Positions 35,450-44,980 of a stretch of 64,000 bases of DNA are shown here, in pieces (within the stretch, counting starts at the first letter, position 1; every line of letters starts with the position of its first letter). The position numbers were made by a program, and so were the translations under genes. Origin of the DNA: Caldilineaceae bacterium SB0661_bin_32 (GTDB taxonomy: Bacteria > Chloroflexota > Anaerolineae > Caldilineales > Caldilineaceae). The stretch is from contig VXMH01000015.1 of assembly GCA_009841235.1 (NCBI GenBank), forward strand, positions 1 to 64,000. The letters are read 5' to 3'. The notes beneath the pieces were generated by a model, which made no database searches, was not told the DNA's origin, and was given only the letters and a program-made list of their open reading frames with translations.

Positions 35450-36655
35450 TCAGACTGAATCTGGCAGGGTGGCGGCGATTGCCTCCACGGCCAAATCGAT
35501 TTCCTCATCACTGATGGTCAGCGGCGGCAGCAGACGGAGAACGGTTGAACCGGCGGGCAGCGCCAATACGCTGTGCTCCTCCATCAGTGTTTTCAGAAAG
35601 GGTACCGCCTTTGTGCGAAGATCGATGCCGATGAGGAGTCCCTTTCCGCGGATTTCGCGAACGACTCGGCGCGAGCCGACCGCCGCTTCCAGAGCCTCCC
35701 ACAAGCGCTTGCCTGCCCTCTCCGCTTGTTCAATCAGTCCGTCCTGATAGACGCTCAAGGCGGCGATGCCGGCCGCGCAAGCCAGGGGGTTGCCTCCAAA
35801 GGTGCTGCCGTGCGCCCCGGAGAAGAGACTGTCCTGAATCTGTTCGGTGTAGACGGTGGCGCCCATTGGGAATCCGCCGCCAAGCCCCTTCGCCAGCGCG
35901 ATAATGTCGGGCTCAAGGTCGTAGTGTTGAAAGCTGAACCAGCGCCCAGTGCGTCCGAAGCCCGTCTGGACCTCGTCGACTACAAGCAGCGCGCCCCTCT
36001 CCCGGCAGAGCGCCTGGGCGGCCGCCAGGAACCCGGCAGCTCCTTCGTGCACGCCTCCCTCGGCCTGTATGACCTCCAACACCACCGCGGCGGTCCCCTC
36101 ATCAACAGCTTCGTCGAGCTGCTCGATGTTATTGAAATGAACGTGGCTCACGTCGGGCAGCAGGGGTTCGAATTTCCGGCGATATCTCGGGTTCCAGGTA
36201 AGGGCCAGCGCTCCCACGGTACGCCCATGGAAGCTGTTGCGGGCGGCCACGATTCCGGTTCGCCCCGTTGCCAGCCGCGCGAACTTGATGGCGCCGTCGA
36301 TCGCTTCGGCGCCGCTATTGCCCAGGAAGGCGCGCGTCAAGTGGTCTGGCGTAACCGAAATCAACTTTTCCAGAAAACTTGCGCGCGTGTCGTTGTGGAA
36401 GAAATTGGGACAGGCGTGCAAGCGACCCGCCTGCTCCTGAAGGGCCGCTGTCAGCACAGGATGGCCGTAACCCAGCATGGCCACGCCTTGGGACGAGGTC
36501 ATATCGAGGTAGCGCCGTCCTTCGCTGTCTATCATCCAGCAGCCTTCGCCAGCCACCATGACAGTTTCCCCGCGACGGGGAACCACGCCTGACTCATAAG
36601 AGTGCGTACTGCTTACCGCGAATTCCGTATCAGCTAGTGTCTGCACCATATCCAT
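35450..36655 (-). CDS. lysJ: PLP aminotransferase of LysJ/ArgD type
   Basis: A 401-residue class III aminotransferase. The PLP-binding Lys is in [17 protein letters not shown], and [24 protein letters not shown] and the N-terminal [18 protein letters not shown] are typical of acetylornithine or LysW-aminoadipate-semialdehyde aminotransferase. Because the gene upstream on the same strand is a LysZ-type kinase, the LysW carrier version (LysJ) for lysine and/or arginine is preferred over plain ArgD. LysW, LysX and LysY genes are not in the window. Confidence 0.82.
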   Translation of the reverse strand: MDMVQTLADTEFAVSSTHSYESGVVPRRGETVMVAGEGCWMIDSEGRRYLDMTSSQGVAMLGYGHPVLTAALQEQAGRLHACPNFFHNDTRASFLEKLISVTPDHLTRAFLGNSGAEAIDGAIKFARLATGRTGIVAARNSFHGRTVGALALTWNPRYRRKFEPLLPDVSHVHFNNIEQLDEAVDEGTAAVVLEVIQAEGGVHEGAAGFLAAAQALCRERGALLVVDEVQTGFGRTGRWFSFQHYDLEPDIIALAKGLGGGFPMGATVYTEQIQDSLFSGAHGSTFGGNPLACAAGIAALSVYQDGLIEQAERAGKRLWEALEAAVGSRRVVREIRGKGLLIGIDLRTKAVPFLKTLMEEHSVLALPAGSTVLRLLPPLTISDEEIDLAVEAIAATLPDSV

Positions 36656-36760
36656 TTAGTAACTGTGCGAATCTCAGTTTGGACTTTCCAATTGGGCTCT
36701 TATTTGACGGCCGTCGTGTTGAAACTTCCAGCCGTCAATGCGGTCCAAATTACTGCCTTC

Positions 36761-37564
36761 TCACGCTATCTGGGTCCCATGTCCTTCCAGCGCTCTCCGA
36801 ATCGGCTTCTCGACCCTGCCGTCGGCGAAGATCACCTTCTGGACGCCGGCTGCGACCGCCTCGGCCGCACCCATCACCTTTTTCTTCATGCGGCCGGCCG
36901 CGAACTGCATGAAACTGCCGGCCTGCGCACGCGGTATTTCGCGAATCAAGCTCGATTCGTCGGGGAACTCCCGCAACAGCCCGGGCACGTCTGAAAGAAT
37001 CACCAGCGCTTGGGCGCCGAAGGCTGCGGCGACCATGGCGGCGGCACGGTCCCCGTCTACGTTGATCGCCTCGCCAATGTCGGACGCGCCGGGCGGGGTC
37101 AGCACGGGCAGGTAGCCAGCCCCCAGCAACAGCTGCAGGAGATCGACGTTAACCTGCTCAACCGTGCCCGTCCAGTCATCTCGCAGCACCAGCCGGCGTC
37201 CGTTGACCCGCACCCGCAGCCTGTCTTTCCGCTTGCCTTCGAAGATGCGGCCGTCCAGACCGCTGAGCCCCACGGCATTCACGCCGGCCCGCTGCAGCTT
37301 CTCCACCCACATCTTGTTGAGCTGACCGCAGTAGACCATCTCGAAGATTTCCAACGTGCGACGGTCGGTGCGCCGGCTCTCGAAGCCGCTCTCGCTGGTT
37401 ACGAATTCCGGCGGATGGCCCAGCGCCTCGGCCACGTCGTTCGTCGTTTCGGCGCCGCCGTGCACCAGGACCAGCTCCCTCCCAGCCTGCTGCAACGCGA
37501 CAATATCGCTGACGATCGCGTCTATATTGAGCTCTTTGCCGCCGCCGACTTTAACAACCAGCAT
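36761..37564 (-). CDS. lysZ: LysW-aminoadipate/LysW-glutamate kinase
   Basis: A 267-residue amino-acid kinase close to Thermus LysZ: LVVKVGGG at the start, LVHGGAETTNDVAEALGHPPEFVTS, TDRRTLEIFEMVYCGQLNK, SGLDGRIFEGKRKDRLR, YLPVLTPP, INVDGDRAAAMVA and GRMKKKVMGAAEAV. It phosphorylates a carrier-bound amino acid in the LysW pathway for lysine and possibly arginine. It lies 105 bp upstream of lysJ on the same strand. The residues that differ between classic ArgB and LysZ (the GRIFEGKRK stretch) follow LysZ. Confidence 0.87.
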   Translation of the reverse strand: MLVVKVGGGKELNIDAIVSDIVALQQAGRELVLVHGGAETTNDVAEALGHPPEFVTSESGFESRRTDRRTLEIFEMVYCGQLNKMWVEKLQRAGVNAVGLSGLDGRIFEGKRKDRLRVRVNGRRLVLRDDWTGTVEQVNVDLLQLLLGAGYLPVLTPPGASDIGEAINVDGDRAAAMVAAAFGAQALVILSDVPGLLREFPDESSLIREIPRAQAGSFMQFAAGRMKKKVMGAAEAVAAGVQKVIFADGRVEKPIRRALEGHGTQIA

Positions 37565-37635
37565 CCAGAGTGCCCTGATCAGGTTTCAACAATCCTGTCC
37601 TGTGGGAGTTCAACTATGCAGACACCGGCCGCGCG

Positions 37636-38745
37636 CTAGCCGATTTCCGCGATCTTCTCTTCGACGGGGCCAACTTCCGCAGCGTCCAATGTCCCCAATA
37701 CATAGTCACAACGCCACTCGCCGCCGCCTTCCAGTTCTCTCACGTTGCCTTTGGCGATCTCGGCACTCTTGCCCTCCGGCTCGGCGGTCGACGGCAGAAC
37801 CAACCCTAAAGCGTCCTTGTCCGGCGTGCGGCATATCCAACGGACGCCGACCGGCAACTGGTCAGGACGGTGACGTACGTAGTCCGCGCCGCCGTCCGCA
37901 TGCACCTGCAGCGTGTGCGCCCAGCCCTTGTCGTCCGCATCGTAGTCGATACTGAATACCAGCTCCGGGACAAAAGTCATACTTTCGTCGAAAAGATGAT
38001 GTTCTTCCGGCCTCTCGCCCAGGCGGTCGAGAAAGTCCAGGTATTCGGGGCCGGTGCTTATGTGGCCGGGTATGCTGCGGCGGACGCGTACCGTCTGCGG
38101 CGAAACCTTGGCGCTGTATACGATGCGCCCCCCATCAACCGGCTTGAAGTTCGCGTGAGCCAGATACATGTATTCCATCGGCGTTTTCTTGCAGTTGCGG
38201 CAGCAAAGCGAAACGTGCACCTCTTTTGCGCCCGCGTACAGTTTAACCAGCGGCGTCGCAGTATAGTTGTCGGCGAAGGCAACCGTGTGCTGGTAGCGCC
38301 CGCCCAAACCGATGTATGCGCCGCCTTCGTCTTCCCCTGACACGAGCCACGCATGCTGAAATACGGCGTTAGGCAACTCACCGTGCAGGGGATGGTCGTC
38401 CTCCTCGGTGGGCACACCCATCGCCGTGAATCCGCAGTGGAGCAAGAACCCGCCGTAGGTCTGCAGATAGTCGCTCGTCGGCCGCGGCTGGTCGAACATC
38501 GACTTCATGGTGACGTTTCTGCCGCCGAAGGTTGCCGACCAGATCTGCTGCCCCTGAAAGGGCAACATGACCAGCTCGCTCACACCGTTTTCGAGCTGGA
38601 CGGCCGCGACACCGCTGTCATACAGGAACAGCGATGCCCTGAGCGCGCCGCTTTCAAGAAACGGCCGCTTCTTCTCCGAGAAGAAACGCGGATCCAGCGA
38701 AACCTTTGTTGAGTGTAGAGTACTGTCAGACATTCCCGGACTCAT
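37636..38745 (-). CDS. DUF4432 aldose-epimerase-like protein
   Basis: A 369-residue protein with the mutarotase-like beta-sandwich of DUF4432. The motif GGFLLHCGFTAMG, then DDHPLHGELPNAVFQHA, with conserved His residues as in galactose mutarotase active sites, is clear, and YMYLAHANFKPVDGGRI follows. AGAGGG precedes the ATG at 38745. It lies 71 bp upstream of lysZ on the same strand but is functionally unrelated, pointing to sugar metabolism instead. The substrate is not known. Confidence 0.85.
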   Translation of the reverse strand: MSPGMSDSTLHSTKVSLDPRFFSEKKRPFLESGALRASLFLYDSGVAAVQLENGVSELVMLPFQGQQIWSATFGGRNVTMKSMFDQPRPTSDYLQTYGGFLLHCGFTAMGVPTEEDDHPLHGELPNAVFQHAWLVSGEDEGGAYIGLGGRYQHTVAFADNYTATPLVKLYAGAKEVHVSLCCRNCKKTPMEYMYLAHANFKPVDGGRIVYSAKVSPQTVRVRRSIPGHISTGPEYLDFLDRLGERPEEHHLFDESMTFVPELVFSIDYDADDKGWAHTLQVHADGGADYVRHRPDQLPVGVRWICRTPDKDALGLVLPSTAEPEGKSAEIAKGNVRELEGGGEWRCDYVLGTLDAAEVGPVEEKIAEIG

Positions 38746-38845
38746 CTTCCCTCTGAGGAGGATCTGAACCCAATCCCGCCGCGCCTGATTCTGGCGAATG
38801 GTATCACGAGATGCCCCGATTGAAAAGGTTTTGACCCCGGGACTA

Positions 38846-38854
38846 TGCTATAAT
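38846..38854 (+). promoter_or_regulatory. Extended -10 promoter
   Basis: TGCTATAAT (TG at 38846-38847, perfect TATAAT at 38849-38854) forms an extended -10 element. There is no -35 box at 17 bp, which extended promoters tolerate. It points to the RCK gene at 38923 with a leader of about 60 nt and lies in the divergent gap with the DUF4432 gene. Confidence 0.6.
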
Positions 38855-38922
38855 GCGGACATCATGTCATTGCCGACCGGACGGGCAGAGTATCCTATCC
38901 CCGGAACGGGGCGCACGACTTC

Positions 38923-39810
38923 ATGACAGCGAGCATACAGATCAAGCAGTCAGCTGTAGACGAAGAGCCGGGCAGGCAATCCCCGGCAATGGAACCCGCC
39001 GCCTCTTCTTGGGGGCGCTTCTTGCCGATACATCGAATTCCGGGCCGGCTCATTCGCGCGCTATCACCTTTGGCTGCCCAGACAACTTCTCCCGCGCCCG
39101 AAGTGAGGGAGGATCGGGCTGCCCAGGAAACTGTCCAATATTCACCCTTCAGGAGAAGGGGACGCGATTCGGAGTTTGTCGTTATCGGTCTGGGCCGCTT
39201 TGGGACCGCGGTTGCAACCACGCTCGTCGAGAACGGTCGAACCGTTCTGGCCATCGACTCGGACCATGACCGCGTGCAGGCGCTCAGCGGCGAACTTCCC
39301 CACGTTGTGCAGCTGGATGCGACCAACATTGACGCCCTGCGGCAGGCTGGCGTAGAAACGTTCGATACCGGACTCGTCTGTATCGGCACGGACTTTGAGA
39401 ATAACCTGCTGGCCACTGTTCTGCTGAGGCAACTGGGTGTACAACGCGTGATCGCAAAGGCCCTGACGATTACCCAAAGGGAGATCCTGTTGAAGGTAGG
39501 GGCTGACGAAGTTATCTTGCCGGAACATGAGGCCGGCCGCCGGTTGGGGCGAAAAATGGCCGTCGATCATCTGGTCGACTACCTGGAAGTGAGCAACGAC
39601 GTCGGCGTCGTCGAACTCCTTGCCCCACCCAGCACGTGGGAGCACTCCCTTTCCGAGTTGAGCTTGCGGCAAAGGTATGGGCTGACCGTGATCGCCGTGC
39701 GCCGGGGTGACGATCTGATTGTCAGTCCAAGCGCCAGTTTTCAGATCAAAGAAGAAGACATCGTGGTCGTCCTGGGCCGGATGGAAGACGCCGAGCGAAT
39801 GCGGCAGTAA
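38923..39810 (+). CDS. Potassium uptake regulatory subunit, KtrA/TrkA type
   Basis: A 295-residue RCK protein. The NAD(H)-binding domain begins at about residue 84 (EFVVIGLGRFGTAVATTLVENG...LAIDSDHDRVQ) and the RCK_C domain follows from about residue 220 (LSLRQRYGLTVIAVRRGDDLIVSPSASFQIKEEDIVVVLG). It gates a membrane potassium transporter. No KtrB/TrkH pore gene is adjacent. The first about 80 residues are Ala/Pro/Arg-rich and unlike the family; the real start could be further in, such as a GTG at 39102. It has an extended -10 promoter upstream. Confidence 0.85.
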   Translation: MTASIQIKQSAVDEEPGRQSPAMEPAASSWGRFLPIHRIPGRLIRALSPLAAQTTSPAPEVREDRAAQETVQYSPFRRRGRDSEFVVIGLGRFGTAVATTLVENGRTVLAIDSDHDRVQALSGELPHVVQLDATNIDALRQAGVETFDTGLVCIGTDFENNLLATVLLRQLGVQRVIAKALTITQREILLKVGADEVILPEHEAGRRLGRKMAVDHLVDYLEVSNDVGVVELLAPPSTWEHSLSELSLRQRYGLTVIAVRRGDDLIVSPSASFQIKEEDIVVVLGRMEDAERMRQ

Positions 39811-39873
39811 GCCGGTTGAGAAAAGGACAATCGTTCGCTGCTCTACAAAAGCAATCAGTTCCCCATTCATTCG

Positions 39874-41238
39874 ATGACTAATCCCTTTCCCATTCTAAAT
39901 ACAGAGACTGCCCGAAAATCAGTTTTGCGCCGCCAGCCTTGGGACGCGTTCGAACTGCCTGAAGATATGCTTGCCGCCAACGAGCGCATCTTTGGTGAGC
40001 GGATCGGCCCCGATGAGGCCGTGCGCAGAATCCTTGCCGACGTCCGCAGCGGCGGCGACGCCGCTGTGCGCAGATGGACGCAAAGGCTGGACGGCGTCGA
40101 GCTGGACGCTTTGCACGTCAGTTCCCAGACCATTCTGCAGGAGACTGCCGATCTCGATCAGGAAGTCTTTGACGCCCTGGCGCTGGCCGCCGAGCGCATC
40201 GAAAACTTCCATCGCCGCCAGCCCAACCAGAGCTGGATCCAGAATGACGACGAAGGTACCGTAGGTCAACTCGTGCGGCCCATCGGGCGGGTCGGGATCT
40301 ACGTTCCCGGCGGGACCGCTCCCCTGCCCAGCACCCTGCTAATGACCGCGATACCGGCCAAGGTTGCCAACGTGCAGGAGATTATCGTCGTCACGCCTCC
40401 CCAGATGGAGACCGGCTTGCCGGATAAGGTGACACTGGCCGCCGCGCTGGTCGCCCAGGTAGATGCCGTCTACATTGCCGGAGGCGCGCAGGCAATCGGC
40501 GCAATGGCCTTCGGTACCGAGACCATCCCTGCGGTCGACAAGATCTGCGGGCCGGGCAACCTGTTTGTCACTCTGGCAAAACGGCAGCTCTTTGGCCTGG
40601 TCGGAATCGATGGCCTGCCCGGCCCCACCGAGACTGTGATTGTTGCGGATGAGGAGGCCGATCCGCAGCTGGCTGCGGCCGACCTGCTGGCGCAGGCAGA
40701 GCACGACGTTCTTGCCAGCGCGGTACTCCTGACACCGAGCCGGGAACTGGCGCGCCAGGTTCAGGCAGCAGTCCACACCCAGCTGGAGGCGCTGGAGCGA
40801 GATGAGATCGCCGCCGCCACTTTTGGTCGCGGCGCAGGTATCGTCGTCACCAGTTCCGTGCACGAAGCCCTCTCGCTCGCAAACGAGTACGCGCCCGAAC
40901 ACCTTTGCCTCCTCGTAGAAGAACCGTGGCGCTGGGTCGACCAGGTCCAAAACGCCGGCGGAATTTTTCTCGGCGAACGCAGCTTCGAAGTGCTGGGCGA
41001 CTACACCGCCGGGCCCAGCCATGTCATGCCGACAGGCGGCACGGCGCGCTTCGCCAGCCCGGTCAACGTTACCGATTTTGTCAAGCTGATCAGCCTGATA
41101 GGCCTCAACGAGAAGGCCCTGCAGGCCATCGGCCCGGCTGCCGAAACCCTGGCGCGTACCGAAGGTCTGGGCGGGCACGCCGCAGCCGTCAACCGTCGAC
41201 TGAATCCGACAGTCTACAAAGAGGATGAGACTTCGTAA
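39874..41238 (+). CDS. hisD: Histidinol dehydrogenase
   Basis: A 454-residue enzyme for the last two oxidation steps of histidine synthesis, a zinc-dependent NAD enzyme. The signatures [41 protein letters not shown] and [14 protein letters not shown], with the catalytic Glu-His pair and zinc-ligand region, are present over full length. The stop codon overlaps the hisC start by 1 nt (TAATG), so translation is coupled. No other his genes are seen downstream. Confidence 0.95.
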   Translation: MTNPFPILNTETARKSVLRRQPWDAFELPEDMLAANERIFGERIGPDEAVRRILADVRSGGDAAVRRWTQRLDGVELDALHVSSQTILQETADLDQEVFDALALAAERIENFHRRQPNQSWIQNDDEGTVGQLVRPIGRVGIYVPGGTAPLPSTLLMTAIPAKVANVQEIIVVTPPQMETGLPDKVTLAAALVAQVDAVYIAGGAQAIGAMAFGTETIPAVDKICGPGNLFVTLAKRQLFGLVGIDGLPGPTETVIVADEEADPQLAAADLLAQAEHDVLASAVLLTPSRELARQVQAAVHTQLEALERDEIAAATFGRGAGIVVTSSVHEALSLANEYAPEHLCLLVEEPWRWVDQVQNAGGIFLGERSFEVLGDYTAGPSHVMPTGGTARFASPVNVTDFVKLISLIGLNEKALQAIGPAAETLARTEGLGGHAAAVNRRLNPTVYKEDETS

Positions 41239-42440
41239 TGGAAGCCACCACGTTTCAGTCGCTGCTCAACCCGCATCTCGCCGACCTGGAAGAGTACACA
41301 CCGATTCAGCCGTTTGAAGTCCTGAGCCAGCGGCTCGGTATACCTGCCCACGACATCGTCAAACTGGATGCGAACGAAAATCCGTACGGGGCGCATCCTG
41401 CCGTTGCGGAAGCGCTGGCCGAGTACGCCTACTATCACATTTACCCGGATCCGCAGCAGACTGAACTTCGCCAAGCCCTGGCAGCCCATTTGGAAAACGA
41501 GCAGCGACTGTCCGGCAACGCAAAAGAGAGCGGCGAATCCGCCAATTCAGCCGCCCCGGCAGTGCCTGTCGAACAGATCCTGCCCGGCCACGGCACCGAC
41601 GAAATCCTTGACTATCTTTGCCGGCTGTTTCTCGGCCCCGGTGACGCCATCATCAATACGCCTCCAACCTTCGGCATGTACAGCTTTGACGCCAAGCTGG
41701 TCGGCGCGGAGGTCCTGGAAGTTTGGCGGGACGACGGATACCACGTCGACGTCAACGCGATCTTTGATCTGGTCAGTTCTGCGGCGCAGAAGCGGGAACC
41801 GGTCCTCCCCAAGCTGCTTTTTCTCACCTCGCCCAACAACCCCACCGGAAACTGGCTGCCAGACAAAGACCTGCTGCGCCTGTTGGAGCTACCCGTAATC
41901 GTGGTATTGGATGAGGCGTACGTCGAATTTGCCGTCGAGACAAGCCGCACGCCGTGGGTCCTGGAGCACGACAATCTCGTCATCATTCGTACCTTCTCCA
42001 AGTCCGCCGGAATCGCGGGCCTGAGACTGGGTTACGGAATCTTTCCTGGCTGGATGATGCCGCTCCTTTGGAAGTTCAAGCAGCCCTATAACGTCAATGT
42101 TGCCGCGACCGTCGCCGGCCTGGCCAGTCTGCGCCACGCAGATGAAATGCAGACGATCGTGGACAAGATCAGGGTCGAACGAGACCGGCTCCTCCGGGCC
42201 CTGGAAGATGTGCCGTACCTGTCGCCTTTCCCGTCCGGCGCCAACTTCGTCCTCTGCCGCGTTGATAATTTCAAAGTCGAGGGAAGCGGGGACGCCGCCG
42301 CCCTTAAGATTGCTCTTGAGCGGCAGGGCATCCTCGTGCGCTACTACCAGAAGCCGGGCCTCGACAACTGCATTCGCATCTCCGTCGGCCGCCCCGAGCA
42401 GACCGACCGCCTCCTGGCCGAACTTCACCGGCTGGCCTGA
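41238..42440 (+). CDS. hisC: Histidinol-phosphate aminotransferase
   Basis: A 400-residue PLP enzyme that transaminates imidazole acetol phosphate. The hallmarks are [59 protein letters not shown] and [20 protein letters not shown] with the PLP Lys in FSKS. It has an insertion of about 15 residues (around [15 protein letters not shown]) absent from many homologues. It overlaps hisD by one nucleotide, the usual hisDC order of the Chloroflexota and other phyla. Confidence 0.94.
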   Translation: MEATTFQSLLNPHLADLEEYTPIQPFEVLSQRLGIPAHDIVKLDANENPYGAHPAVAEALAEYAYYHIYPDPQQTELRQALAAHLENEQRLSGNAKESGESANSAAPAVPVEQILPGHGTDEILDYLCRLFLGPGDAIINTPPTFGMYSFDAKLVGAEVLEVWRDDGYHVDVNAIFDLVSSAAQKREPVLPKLLFLTSPNNPTGNWLPDKDLLRLLELPVIVVLDEAYVEFAVETSRTPWVLEHDNLVIIRTFSKSAGIAGLRLGYGIFPGWMMPLLWKFKQPYNVNVAATVAGLASLRHADEMQTIVDKIRVERDRLLRALEDVPYLSPFPSGANFVLCRVDNFKVEGSGDAAALKIALERQGILVRYYQKPGLDNCIRISVGRPEQTDRLLAELHRLA

Positions 42441-42609
42441 ACGACAACGATCAAGCGGGCTTGGCGCGCATCGCCGACGCGGAGCCGACATGAAGCGACA
42501 GCGCCATTCTGGTCGAGGAAGGTCTGGAAACGGCTGAGGCGAAGCTTGTGCGTGTCCAGGGGAGTAGGGAGAACCGTTTTCTATTTTGCAGGGCTTTTCC
42601 TCGTTTACG

Positions 42610-43200
42610 CTATTGGGACTCGTCCGCAAGCTTCAACAATGCAAACTCGCCCGCAGAGAGCGAGAGACCTTCTACCTGTTCACGCGACCGCAACTGGGCG
42701 TCTATCTCGAAACCGTCGACTTCCATTGCCTCTGGGTAATGCCTATCGGTTTCTGCCCGGTACAGAAGCTGAAGAAAGTCCGGGTAGGGGTAGCGGTGGC
42801 CGGCTGGCTTTGGCGAGTGGATATGGTAATGGAACATGCCGATGAGCACCGGATCGTTCCGGATACTCCAGCCTGTTTCCTCCAATAGTTCCCGCCTCAA
42901 GGCTTCCAGCAGCCCTTCTCCACCATCCAGGCGTCCCCCGGGCACGATATGCTCTCCGTCAGGATCCCGCATCACCATGACTTGCGGGCCTCGCGTCAGA
43001 ATGGCCCTAACGGAAGTTACCAGGCTCAACGGTGGTGAATCCGACGGGTTCAGCGCATAGGTAGTTCGAGTCTGTACGAACTCCTTGCCGCCTCCCGACC
43101 AGTCCAGGCGTTCCTCAGCCAGCAGCGTCCTTCCTCGCAGGAACGCCTTCAACTTCTGGTCGACCGTCGTGCTCGTCGAGGGCAGACTACTCGGTGTCAT
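42610..43200 (-). CDS. Nudix hydrolase
   Basis: A 196-residue protein with a full Nudix box: GGRLDGGEGLLEALRRELLEETGW (conserved G, E, REL, EE and G). It hydrolyses an unknown nucleoside-diphosphate-linked substrate. The N-terminal 60 residues lack resemblance. The ATG at 43200 overlaps the stop of the exonuclease gene by 4 nt (ATGA-type overlap), so the two are translationally coupled. Confidence 0.88.
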   Translation of the reverse strand: MTPSSLPSTSTTVDQKLKAFLRGRTLLAEERLDWSGGGKEFVQTRTTYALNPSDSPPLSLVTSVRAILTRGPQVMVMRDPDGEHIVPGGRLDGGEGLLEALRRELLEETGWSIRNDPVLIGMFHYHIHSPKPAGHRYPYPDFLQLLYRAETDRHYPEAMEVDGFEIDAQLRSREQVEGLSLSAGEFALLKLADESQ

Positions 43201-43760
43201 GGAGAATCTTCAGGCCCCGCCATGTGCCGGAAAACCGCGCTAGTCAGTCTGGCGTCGTCCACCGCTCTGTGACTGTTGGGCAGGGCGATACCGCACTGCT
43301 GACCCGCCCTCTGCAGGCTCTGCCATTTCATGTTGCCGATACCCCGAAGTTCGCCATAATATCGGGCGTACATCTTCATCACGCAGAAGGCTCTCCCTCC
43401 CATCTCCTCCCATGACAGATCATGCCGCTCATGCGACTGCCGCATCATGCGCAGATCAAAGTCAGCGTTGAATATGCCCACCCGCCGGTCGGCGAAGAGA
43501 TGCTTCACCTGCGGCCAGATCTCCGGCCAGGTCGGGGCGTCCAGCACCATTTCGTTGGTGATGCCATGCACCGACGTCGCGTCGGCAGGGATGCGCCGCT
43601 TCGGGCGCACCAGACTATCGAGCAGTGTCTGGCCGGCCGCATCAACGACACCGATCTCGACGATCTCCGCGAATCTATCGAGACCGGTTGTCTCGGTGTC
43701 GAAAAAGAGGGGATCGCTTCGGAGGATCCTGCGGGCGCGCAGGACTGTATTCTGACTCAT
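43197..43760 (-). CDS. DnaQ-like 3'-5' exonuclease
   Basis: A 187-residue DEDDh exonuclease. Exo I is FFDTETTG (Asp21, Glu23), Exo II is GIFNADFDLRMM, and Exo III is SHRAVDDARLTS with the His-x4-Asp core. The sequence resembles the stand-alone epsilon-like exonucleases rather than a polymerase domain. It forms a two-gene unit with the Nudix gene by 4-nt overlap; together they could clean nucleotide pools and DNA or RNA ends (inference). Confidence 0.9.
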   Translation of the reverse strand: MSQNTVLRARRILRSDPLFFDTETTGLDRFAEIVEIGVVDAAGQTLLDSLVRPKRRIPADATSVHGITNEMVLDAPTWPEIWPQVKHLFADRRVGIFNADFDLRMMRQSHERHDLSWEEMGGRAFCVMKMYARYYGELRGIGNMKWQSLQRAGQQCGIALPNSHRAVDDARLTSAVFRHMAGPEDSP

Positions 43761-43857
43761 ATAACAATTGCGAGCTCATTGCTTGTTGAGGAAGGGTGTC
43801 GAACGGAATTACCGCTGCGCTCAGAAAAATGGGAAGCACGTTTCACCGATTTTTCGA

Positions 43858-44880
43858 TCACAACTTTACAGGCTCGGCCCGCCTCGCCGACTCATAGGCC
43901 GCCAGCGCGACTTCCAAGGCACGCAACCCGTCCTCGCCGTTTACCGACGGCTCCCGACCCTCCCGGATCATGGCGACGAAATCGGCGACAAGGCCCTCGT
44001 CGCCGCTGCTTCCCCAATTGACGTCGGAAGTCTTGCCCGCTTCGTCCGAACTTACGTGGAGATTCTGCTCAAAGGCGTCGACGCAGATCAGGCCGTTCTC
44101 GCCGAGTACATCCACCTTCACGTCTCCCCAGGTAGGGTAGCTGGGCGGCCGCGACCAGCTGGTATCAAGCGTGCCAAAGATACCGTTTGCCAGCTGGAAA
44201 CTCAACAGCCCGACGTCGTCGATGCCAAGGCCGGGATGCAGAAGTTCGCGGCCGACCTCGGCGTAGACCTCCACCACTTCAGTGGCCCAGATCCAGCGAA
44301 TCAGGTCAACGACATGCACCGTGTGATCGATGACGGCGCCACCGCCGGCGAGCTTTGCATCGACAAACCAGCGGCCCGGCATAGAGCCATGATTGGTGGT
44401 CTTGACGCTGTATACCTCGCCCAGCACACCAGACTCCACCTGCGACTTCAGTTCAATGACCGGCGGCGAAAAGCGCATCGGGAAGGCGATCTGGAGTTTC
44501 GTGCCGGACTCACGACAGCGGTCGATCATCGCCTGACCATCGCTGACAGTCGTGGCAATCGGCTTTTCGCACAAAATACCGCGGACCTTGCCGGCAGCCT
44601 GAAGAACAAGCGGGGCATGGAGGGCATTCTCAGAGCAGATGATCGCTCCGTCAAGCTCCTGGTCCAATAGACCTTCGGACCGTCTGAAATAGGGCACGTT
44701 GAATTGGGCGGCAATACGACCGCCGCGATCATAGTCATCGTCGTAGATACCCGCCAGTGTCACACCCTCCATCTGCGTAAGAAAGTGGATATAGCTGGCC
44801 GCATGCATGTGGGCAAAGCTGAACATCCCGACACGAACTTCAGACAAAGATTCGGGGCCCCGGGTCTCGGCATTCTCCAT
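43858..44880 (-). CDS. Gfo/Idh/MocA family NAD(P)-dependent dehydrogenase
   Basis: A 340-residue dehydrogenase. RVGMFSFAHMHAASYIHFL opens a variant Rossmann fold with an FSFAH motif; the catalytic Lys is in LCEKPIATTVSDGQAM, and the substrate domain contains SVKTTNHGSMPGRWFVDAKLAGGGAVIDHTVHVVDLIRW with a His-rich active site. It is third in a tandem of three dehydrogenases on the same strand (transcription from 47310 downwards), 100 bp after the second. Confidence 0.9.
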   Translation of the reverse strand: MENAETRGPESLSEVRVGMFSFAHMHAASYIHFLTQMEGVTLAGIYDDDYDRGGRIAAQFNVPYFRRSEGLLDQELDGAIICSENALHAPLVLQAAGKVRGILCEKPIATTVSDGQAMIDRCRESGTKLQIAFPMRFSPPVIELKSQVESGVLGEVYSVKTTNHGSMPGRWFVDAKLAGGGAVIDHTVHVVDLIRWIWATEVVEVYAEVGRELLHPGLGIDDVGLLSFQLANGIFGTLDTSWSRPPSYPTWGDVKVDVLGENGLICVDAFEQNLHVSSDEAGKTSDVNWGSSGDEGLVADFVAMIREGREPSVNGEDGLRALEVALAAYESARRAEPVKL

Positions 44881-44980
44881 TGTTTCGGATTCCTTCGTTT
44901 CGTTTCTGTTGCAACCGGCAATTTGACTTTTCCGCGCAGCCTGTATGAGTCCGCAAAAGGAAACTTCGTATCTCGTTGTC

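Noticed and set aside
38831..38854. TTGACC plus TATAAT as a full sigma-70 promoter
   Set aside because: The spacing is only 12 bp, too short; the extended -10 element alone is the better reading.
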